Positions 58,524 to 64,000 of a stretch of DNA of 64,000 nucleotides are shown here, in pieces (the stretch's first letter is position 1; each line of letters starts with the position of its first letter). The notes under the pieces are model-generated. The model did no database searches, was not told where the DNA came from, and saw only the letters and a program-made list of their open reading frames with translations. This DNA is from Comamonas testosteroni (GTDB lineage: Bacteria > Pseudomonadota > Gammaproteobacteria > Burkholderiales > Burkholderiaceae_C): NCBI RefSeq assembly GCF_014076415.1, contig NZ_CP043568.1, forward strand, positions 4,402,001 through 4,466,000, written 5' to 3'. Both the position numbers and the translations under genes were made by a program.

Positions 58524-59369
58524 ATGCGCCGCGTTCTGGTCACCCGCCCCTTGCATGATGCGAAACCCTGGGTCGATGCGTTTCGCGCCCGCGGCCTGCA
58601 GGCCGAGGCCTTGCCGCTGATAGGCATAGGGCCCTGCACAGACCCGGCTGCACACCAGGCTCTGCTGAGGGCGCGCCAATGGGCGCTGAAACCCGGTCAC
58701 TACCGGGCCGTGATGTTTGTCAGCGGCAATGCGGCGCAGTATTTTTTTGCACAGAATTCACCTCAAACACATACTGGTCAAGCGCTACTAGCTCCTGATA
58801 CAAGAGCTTGGACTCCGGGTCCGGGTACGGAGCGTGCCTTGCTGGAGCTCGGGTTGAGCTCCCGCCAGATCGACGGTCCCTCCCCCGATGCCGCCCAGTT
58901 CGAGTCCGAAGCGCTGTGGCAGAACGTGCAGGGCCAGGTTCGAGCCGGAGACCGCGTGCTGATCGTGCGCGGCACCAGCCCTGCGACCGCTCCCGTCATC
59001 GGCAATGCCGGCATGCCAATCCCGTCCACACAAGGCGCAGGCCGTGACTGGCTGGCAGCCCGGCTGCGCGAAGCCGGGGCCGAGGTGGAACTGCTGGCCG
59101 TGTATGAGCGCCAGCTTCCGCCATGGACGGCGCAACAGCTGGATCTGGCCCGGCAAGCCGCCAGCGACGGCAGCCTGTGGCTGTTCAGCAGCTCGGAAGC
59201 TGTTGCCAACCTGCAACAGCTGCTGCCCCAGCAGCAATGGCACTCGGGGTTAGCGCTCACCACCCATGAACGCATTGCCAGCAAAGCACTTTCAGCAGGT
59301 TTCGGTCGGGTTTTGCACAGTCGTCCAAGTCTGGACGATGTAGTTGCGTCTATAGAATCGGCTCTATGA
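58524..59369 (+). CDS. hemD: Uroporphyrinogen-III synthase with in-frame repeat insertion
   Basis: 281 residues. It cyclises hydroxymethylbilane to uroporphyrinogen III. It begins MRRVLVTRPLHDAKPWVDAF; FVSGNAAQYFF is the first-domain motif, RAWTPGPGTERALLELGL the linker to domain 2, and VLIVRGTSPAT, LLAVYERQLPPW, LWLFSSSEAVANL and ALTTHERIASKAL lie in the second half. Between the first two (about residues 77-97) an extra segment is encoded by the 51-base repeat-like element at 58760-58810. It ends in an ATGA overlap with hemX. Family members are usually ~250-260 residues long. Confidence 0.9.
   Translation: MRRVLVTRPLHDAKPWVDAFRARGLQAEALPLIGIGPCTDPAAHQALLRARQWALKPGHYRAVMFVSGNAAQYFFAQNSPQTHTGQALLAPDTRAWTPGPGTERALLELGLSSRQIDGPSPDAAQFESEALWQNVQGQVRAGDRVLIVRGTSPATAPVIGNAGMPIPSTQGAGRDWLAARLREAGAEVELLAVYERQLPPWTAQQLDLARQAASDGSLWLFSSSEAVANLQQLLPQQQWHSGLALTTHERIASKALSAGFGRVLHSRPSLDDVVASIESAL
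58760..58810 (+). repeat. 51-base element, copy 2 (inside hemD)
   Basis: Starts ACCTCAAAC, contains AAGCGCTACTAGCTCCTGAT and ends AGCTCCTGATACAAGAGCTTG. It matches the ppc 3' copy at both ends. It is 51 bases, a multiple of three, so it leaves the hemD frame intact. Confidence 0.62.
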
Positions 59370-60481
59370 GCTCCGATGCCATCCCCACCTCCGACAAGCA
59401 ACCCATAGCCCCACCGCCCAGCCAGGACCATCCCGCCTCCGCTCAGACCGGGCGGGGCGCGCCCACGGCTCTGGTGCTGACGCTGGGAGCGGTGGCTGCC
59501 GCAGCCCTGGTCGCCTGCGGCATGCTGTGGCAGCGCGTGGGCAATATGCAGGAGCAGCTGGCGCGCCAGTCGGCGCAGTCCGGCGCGCAGTCGGTGGAGG
59601 CTCGTACCCTGGCCAAGGACGCTCAGGATCTGGCTCGCGACAGCGCAGCGCGTGTCTCCGTGATGGAGGCGCGTGTGGCCGAACTCAGCCTGCAGCGCAA
59701 CCAGCTCGAGGAACTGATGCAGAGCATGTCGCGCTCGCGCGATGAAAACCTGGTGGCTGATATCGAATCCTCGGTACGCATGGCCCAGCAACAGGCTGAA
59801 CTCTCGGGCAGCCTCCAGCCATTGGTGGCGAGCCTCAAATCAGCCAGAAAGCGCGTGGAAAGCACGGCCCAGCCACGCCTGGCCCCGGTGGTGCGCGCCA
59901 TCGATCTGGATCTGGACAAGCTCTCGCGCATGAGTGTGACGGACACCACGGGGGTGCTCAGCCGTATCGAAGACCTGATTCGCCAGGTGGATGACCTGGC
60001 TCTGATCAACGATGTGGGTCGCCCGCGCGCGCGCGATGCCCAACCCCGCAAGACGGCGGCCGCCCATGACACGCCCGAGGAAGCCGGCATCTCCCCTACG
60101 CAGTGGATCTGGTGGCAAGGCCAGGGTCAGCGGGTCTGGGACTCCTTCAAGGATGGCGCGGCCGATCTGGTGCGCGTGCGCCGTATCGATCACCCCGAGG
60201 TGGCCCTGCTGGCCCCCGAGCAGGGCTATTTCCTGCGCGAGAACCTCAAGCTGCAACTGCTCAACGCTCGTCTGGCCCTGCTGTCGCGCCAGTGGGAATC
60301 GGCGCGCGCCGACCTGAGCGCTGCTGGCACCCTGCTCAACAAATACTTTGATGCACGCTCGCGGCGCACCCAGATCGCCCAGGCGCAGTTGCAGCAGATT
60401 CAGGCCAATCTGCATGCGGGCGGACGCGTGGAGCTTGAAGACACGCTGAACGCTCTGACCACAGCGGCCGCCGGCCGCTAA
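59366..60481 (+). CDS. hemX: HemX-type uroporphyrinogen-III C-methyltransferase-like membrane protein
   Basis: 371 residues. A Pro-rich cytoplasmic N-terminus, one membrane helix at about 33-55, then a long coiled-coil (SAQSGAQSVEARTLAKDAQD and following) and a helical C-terminal domain (EQGYFLRENLKLQLLNARLA). This is HemX, annotated as a methyltransferase but without a recognisable SAM fold; its function is unproven. It overlaps hemD by 4 bases. Confidence 0.88.
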   Translation: MSSDAIPTSDKQPIAPPPSQDHPASAQTGRGAPTALVLTLGAVAAAALVACGMLWQRVGNMQEQLARQSAQSGAQSVEARTLAKDAQDLARDSAARVSVMEARVAELSLQRNQLEELMQSMSRSRDENLVADIESSVRMAQQQAELSGSLQPLVASLKSARKRVESTAQPRLAPVVRAIDLDLDKLSRMSVTDTTGVLSRIEDLIRQVDDLALINDVGRPRARDAQPRKTAAAHDTPEEAGISPTQWIWWQGQGQRVWDSFKDGAADLVRVRRIDHPEVALLAPEQGYFLRENLKLQLLNARLALLSRQWESARADLSAAGTLLNKYFDARSRRTQIAQAQLQQIQANLHAGGRVELEDTLNALTTAAAGR

Positions 60482-60498
60482 TCGAGGAGGACACAGAG

Positions 60499-61809
60499 AT
60501 GCGCGCCGCCTTGTGGTTGATGGGTCTGTTTGCCGTGGCCGTGGCCATGGCACTGTTTGCCGGCAATAACCAGAGCTCGGTGACCTGGTTCTGGTCGCCC
60601 TACCGGGTGGACATGTCGCTGAACCTTGCCCTGGTTCTTCTCGTTCTGGCTTTCGTGCTGCTTTATGCCGCGCTGCGCGCCCTGGCAGTGCTGCTGCAGA
60701 TGCCGCACCAGGCACGCCGCTGGCGCATGCAGCAAAAAGAGCGTGGCATGAACCAGAGCCTGCTTGAAGCGCTCTCGCATCTGCAAGCCGGCCGCTTTTT
60801 GCGCGCCCGCAAATCGGCTCTGGCCGCCTTGTCCACCGAGCAATCGCTGCGCGAGGCAAAGGCCGGCCTGCCTTATGGCGAACGCCTGAACGCCACGGCC
60901 CACCTGATCGCCGCCGATGCCTCCCACGCCCTGCAGGATGCCGCCTTGCGCGACAAGCACTGGCAACAGGCTCTGGACGTACTCCCCATCCCCGGCAACA
61001 CCCAGGACATGGAAATTCGCGAAGGCGCTCAGATGCGCGCCGCCCGCTGGGCACTGGATGACCGCGATGCCGCCGAATCGATTCGCCGCCTGGGCGAGCT
61101 GCCGCTGGGCGCGGGCCGCCGCACGATTGCCCTGCGCATCAAGCTCAAGGCCGCACGCCTTTCCGGCGACACGCAGGCGGCGCTCGACACCGCCCGTCTG
61201 CTGGCCAAACACCGCGCCTTCTCTCCCGCGGCCTCGGCCAGCGTGGTTCGCGGCCTGCTGCTGGCCAGCATCCGCGACGCACGCGACACCTCGTCACTGC
61301 AGCAGTTCTGGCTGTCGCTGGACGAAGACGAGCGTGCCATGCCCGAAGTGGCCATCCCTGCCACGGAACGTCTGATCGAGCTGGGTGGCGAAGCCCAGCA
61401 GGCGCGCGCCTGGCTGCTGCCGGTGTGGGAGCATTTGCTGACCCAGCCCGGACCGCGCACGGAAACCCATCTGCCCAAGCTGGTGGAAGTGCTGCAATCG
61501 AGTCTGGGCAAGCTGGATGGAGCCTGGTTGGCTCGCATGGAAGCCGCCGCCAATGCCAACCCGCGCGAGCCGCGCCTGCAATATCTGGCCGGCATGGCCT
61601 GCGTGCAGCGCGAGCTCTGGGGCAAGGCCCAGCAGTTGCTGACCCGCGCCGCACCGCAGCTGCAGGACCCCCAGCTGCGCACCCGTGCCTGGCAGCGCCT
61701 GGCGCTGATGGCCGAGCACCGTGGCGATATGGAGGCCTCGGCCATTGCCTGGAAACTCGCAGCCCAGGCCATGGTGGTGCTGCCGGACAATCCGGCGCAG
61801 GACGAATAG
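60499..61809 (+). CDS. hemY: HemY-type heme-biosynthesis membrane protein
   Basis: 436 residues. Two N-terminal membrane helices (about 1-20 and 42-62) flank the conserved QSSVTWFWSPYRVDMSLN, and a TPR-like helical domain fills the rest. This is the proteobacterial HemY family, not the protoporphyrinogen oxidase also called HemY. Its role is probably as a scaffold in heme synthesis. GAGGAGG precedes ATG 60499. It is the last gene of the hem cluster. Confidence 0.9.
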   Translation: MRAALWLMGLFAVAVAMALFAGNNQSSVTWFWSPYRVDMSLNLALVLLVLAFVLLYAALRALAVLLQMPHQARRWRMQQKERGMNQSLLEALSHLQAGRFLRARKSALAALSTEQSLREAKAGLPYGERLNATAHLIAADASHALQDAALRDKHWQQALDVLPIPGNTQDMEIREGAQMRAARWALDDRDAAESIRRLGELPLGAGRRTIALRIKLKAARLSGDTQAALDTARLLAKHRAFSPAASASVVRGLLLASIRDARDTSSLQQFWLSLDEDERAMPEVAIPATERLIELGGEAQQARAWLLPVWEHLLTQPGPRTETHLPKLVEVLQSSLGKLDGAWLARMEAAANANPREPRLQYLAGMACVQRELWGKAQQLLTRAAPQLQDPQLRTRAWQRLALMAEHRGDMEASAIAWKLAAQAMVVLPDNPAQDE

Positions 61810-61910
61810 GCGCGCTCAGCTCCGGCTCATGAACACCTGAAAACCAGATGCTCCAGCATGGAGCGGCCCCGGTTCGGGCCACAGTCCCCTCGTGACTTCA
61901 TGCGCACAAA

Positions 61911-61956
61911 GCAAAAGGCCACGGCCGCCGCGGCAAGCCGCGAGCGACCGTGGCCT
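61911..61956 (-). terminator. Probable terminator of the triheme cytochrome gene
   Basis: On the minus strand AGGCCACGG and CCGTGGCCT pair, enclosing a second stem CGCGGC / GCCGCG, followed by TTTTGC. It lies 17 bases after the cytochrome stop codon. Confidence 0.72.
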
Positions 61957-61972
61957 CAGGCCAGGCCTGGAC

Positions 61973-63265
61973 TTACTTGCTGTGCTCTATGGTCTTCACA
62001 TGCTCCGCCACCTGCGCGGCGGTCACGTCGCCAGGGCGGCCGCCCCAGGTCTGACGCATGTAGTTGACCAGATCGGCCATCTCCTCGTTGCTGAGCTTGT
62101 CGGCATAGCCGGGCATGGTCTGCATGCGTTCGCCATGGGCCAGGTCACGCTCGTGCACGCCTTCGCGGATCACGCGGATCAGGTTGATAGGCGTGGGGAA
62201 CATGGCCGTGGTGTTGGTGCTCATGGGCACCGACGAATGCGGCTGGCCCTGGCCCTGCGCACCGTGGCAGCCCGCGCACAGGCCCAGGTACATGTTCTCG
62301 CCCTTGACGCTGGTCTGCCCCTCGGCAGCCTTGAGCTTGGGCCCGGGCATCTCGCGGTTCTGGGTCAGATAGGCGGCCATGGCGCGCACATCGGCCTCCG
62401 CCATGCGCGAGGTGGAATGCTCGAGCACCGAGGACATGCGGAAAGTCATCACTCCTTGCGGCGACAGTCCGGTACGGAAGAACTTGACCAGATCGTCCTT
62501 GGTCCAGCCGCGCTCGCTCAGGGCATCGGGGGTCAGCGCCGGAGCGTAGGAACCTTCGATGGTGTTGCCCTCGAGATAGCGCGAGCCATCCATGGCGAAG
62601 GTGGCCTTGGTGCGCGGGCTGTGGCATTCGGCACAGTGGCCCAGCACATCCACCAGATACTTGCCGCGCACCAGTTCGTCCACCGACATGTCGAACTCCT
62701 TGGCTGCGGGGCGATTGAGCGCATTCCACATGGCAACGGCAGGACGGATGCTGAACGGGAAGCCCATCTCGCTGGGCTTGTTGGCGACCTCCACGGCCGG
62801 CTGCTTCATCAGCCACACCCAGAGCGCATCGACATCGGCACGCGTGATCTGGTGGTAGCTGGCATACGGCATGGCCGGATACAGGTTTTTGCGCCCTGGC
62901 GCCATGCCGGCAGCCACTGCCCGGTACAGATCATCGGCCGTCCAGCCGCCGATGCCGTGCTTCTTGGAAGGCGAGATATTGCTGCCGTAAAGCGTTCCCA
63001 TGGGAGTGACCATGGGCACACCGCCCGCCAGCTCCGCACCCGTGACCGGAGAGCTGTGACAGGCCGCGCAGTCACCGGCGCGGAACACCTGCTCGCCACG
63101 CTTGTACAGCGCATCGAACTCCTGCGGACCCAGTTTGGCAAAGTCCACCGTGGCCGGCGGGACGTCGCCGCTTGCGCTGCCGTACAGATACATGCACATG
63201 CCCCCGGCCACGAGCACGCCCAGCACGGCGGCTGCGCCCAGGCCCTTGATCCAGGTCTTAGCCAT
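61973..63265 (-). CDS. Membrane-anchored triheme cytochrome c
   Basis: 430 residues. An N-terminal membrane anchor or signal (about 6-28), then three CxxCH heme sites: Cys66-Cys69-His70 (GDCAACHSS), Cys211-Cys214-His215 (HCAECHSPR) and Cys330-Cys333-His334 (LCAGCHGAQ). This layout is typical of cytochrome subunits that accept electrons from periplasmic or membrane dehydrogenases, including molybdenum hydroxylases of the nicotinate/isoquinoline type. It overlaps the 2Fe-2S subunit gene by 8 bases, so it probably takes electrons from that enzyme. Confidence 0.9.
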   Translation of the reverse strand: MAKTWIKGLGAAAVLGVLVAGGMCMYLYGSASGDVPPATVDFAKLGPQEFDALYKRGEQVFRAGDCAACHSSPVTGAELAGGVPMVTPMGTLYGSNISPSKKHGIGGWTADDLYRAVAAGMAPGRKNLYPAMPYASYHQITRADVDALWVWLMKQPAVEVANKPSEMGFPFSIRPAVAMWNALNRPAAKEFDMSVDELVRGKYLVDVLGHCAECHSPRTKATFAMDGSRYLEGNTIEGSYAPALTPDALSERGWTKDDLVKFFRTGLSPQGVMTFRMSSVLEHSTSRMAEADVRAMAAYLTQNREMPGPKLKAAEGQTSVKGENMYLGLCAGCHGAQGQGQPHSSVPMSTNTTAMFPTPINLIRVIREGVHERDLAHGERMQTMPGYADKLSNEEMADLVNYMRQTWGGRPGDVTAAQVAEHVKTIEHSK

Positions 63266-63827
63266 TGTTCACGACCTCCTTGCTGCGCTTGCCCGTGGTC
63301 AGGCCCGGCGTCTTCAGGATCACGTCGCGCACGGCGTTGTAGTAGCGCACATAGCCGGTGCAACGGCAGATATGGGGCTCCAGTTGCTCCTCGATCGCCT
63401 TTTCCACCTCATCGGCGGGCACGGGGTGCTTCTGGAGCTTTTCCACCAGCACGGTGGCCGAGTTCACGAAACCGGGCGTGCAGTAGCCACACTGGAAGGA
63501 GTAGTGCTCGAGAAAGGCCTTCTGCACCAGCGAGGGATGGACCACGCCCTTGTCGTCCACCGAGGCAATGCCTTCCACGGTACGAATGGTCTTGCCGTTG
63601 AGCCAGGTCACGCCGGTCACGCAGGCGGGCACGGTGATCGAGCCTTTTTCAGGGTCGTCGACGATGATGGTGCAGGCGCGGCACACGCCCTGGCCGCAGC
63701 CCAGGCGCGTGCCGTTCATGCCCGCGTACTCCTGCAGGAACTCGATCATCATCAAGTCCTTGGGAACGTCGACGGGGCCTACCTGTTTGCGATTGATGGT
63801 GGCGGAGAATTGAATACGGTCCTGCAT
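63258..63827 (-). CDS. 2Fe-2S subunit of molybdenum hydroxylase (isoquinoline 1-oxidoreductase type)
   Basis: 189 residues. First cluster Cys44, Cys49, Cys52 and Cys69 (RLGCGQGVCRACT); second Cys113, Cys116, Cys154 and Cys156 (FQCGYCTPGF, HICRCTGYV). The start is ATG 63827, sharing its A with the TGA of the upstream large subunit. Together with the large subunit and the cytochrome it forms a second molybdenum hydroxylase system, related to isoquinoline 1-oxidoreductase or nicotinate dehydrogenase. The substrate is unknown. Confidence 0.9.
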   Translation of the reverse strand: MQDRIQFSATINRKQVGPVDVPKDLMMIEFLQEYAGMNGTRLGCGQGVCRACTIIVDDPEKGSITVPACVTGVTWLNGKTIRTVEGIASVDDKGVVHPSLVQKAFLEHYSFQCGYCTPGFVNSATVLVEKLQKHPVPADEVEKAIEEQLEPHICRCTGYVRYYNAVRDVILKTPGLTTGKRSKEVVNNG

Positions 63828-64000
63828 CACAGTGCCTCTTTGATTTTGTCGGGGGTCACGGGGGTCGCATGAAAGCGCTTGCCCGTGGCATGGGCGATGG
63901 CGTTGACGCAGGCGGCGACCACCGGGATCATCACCACCTCGGCCATGCCCTTGGGCGGATCGGTGCGCGACAGCGGCGGCAGCACCACGCCCTCGGCCTT
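63827..64000 (-). CDS. Molybdopterin-binding large subunit, C-terminal fragment
   Basis: 57 codons and the stop are visible at the right edge. The sequence includes VVLPPLSRTDPPKGMAEVVM, NAIAHATGKRFHATPV and TPDKIKEAL*, as in the C-terminus of isoquinoline 1-oxidoreductase beta-type subunits. The rest of the gene continues beyond the window. The stop TGA overlaps the next start by one base (TGATG). Confidence 0.8.
   Translation of the reverse strand, partial: KAEGVVLPPLSRTDPPKGMAEVVMIPVVAACVNAIAHATGKRFHATPVTPDKIKEAL

Noticed and set aside
60499..61809. hemY as protoporphyrinogen oxidase
   Set aside because: No FAD-binding motif; two membrane helices and TPR-like repeats fit the proteobacterial HemY family instead.

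Overview
The window looks like a chromosomal segment of a Comamonadaceae betaproteobacterium, most likely Comamonas or a close relative. This is inferred from the uniformly GC-rich coding sequence, a hemC-hemD-hemX-hemY cluster, flhDC as flagellar master genes, a dxs-ispA-xseB cluster divergent from a Rieske oxygenase, and short palindromic intergenic repeats with a TAGCTGCTAGCGCTT-like core. No insertion sequence, phage, tRNA, rRNA or CRISPR array was seen. Genes are closely packed on both strands, and most starts have clear ribosome binding sites.

Left part (1-12.3 kb): a nitroreductase cut by the edge; cysE and trmJ in a probable operon divergent from suhB; a membrane fatty acid hydroxylase; mutS; a chemoreceptor; a proteasome-like Anbu peptidase with a long C-terminal extension; an alpha/beta hydrolase; and uppP. 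Next (12.5-21.3 kb) come a PsiF-repeat protein, a Fur-box-preceded TonB siderophore receptor with a PepSY membrane protein (iron uptake), a four-gene run ending in a LytS/LytTR-type two-component pair, an orphan ABC ATPase with a degenerate signature motif, and three small genes.

21.3-31.1 kb is a complete tripartite RND efflux operon of MdtABC/MuxABC type with an outer-membrane lipoprotein. Its adaptor has a long repetitive C-terminal tail. 31.8-39.9 kb is a six-gene cox-type molybdenum hydroxylase operon (coxS-L-M-D-E-G order) with the form II AYRGAGR motif, divergent from a Fis-type regulator that lacks an AAA+ domain. 40.2-45.8 kb holds a TRAP transporter: small and large permeases on one strand and two tandem TakP-like binding proteins on the other.

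45.9-53 kb: isoprenoid genes dxs, ispA and xseB, a Rieske oxygenase, an EamA exporter and a sulfurtransferase. 53.5-54.4 kb: flhD and flhC behind a 644-base repeat-bearing spacer. 54.6-61.8 kb: ppc divergent from hemC-hemD-hemX-hemY; hemD carries in frame a 51-base element that resembles a stretch just beyond ppc. The right edge (62-64 kb) is a second molybdenum hydroxylase set (triheme cytochrome c, 2Fe-2S subunit, C-terminus of the large subunit).

I did not find a clearly new multi-gene system. The best leads are the stand-alone, extended Anbu peptidase, the duplicated tail of the efflux adaptor, the repeat element inside hemD, and the form II cox operon with its unusual regulator.
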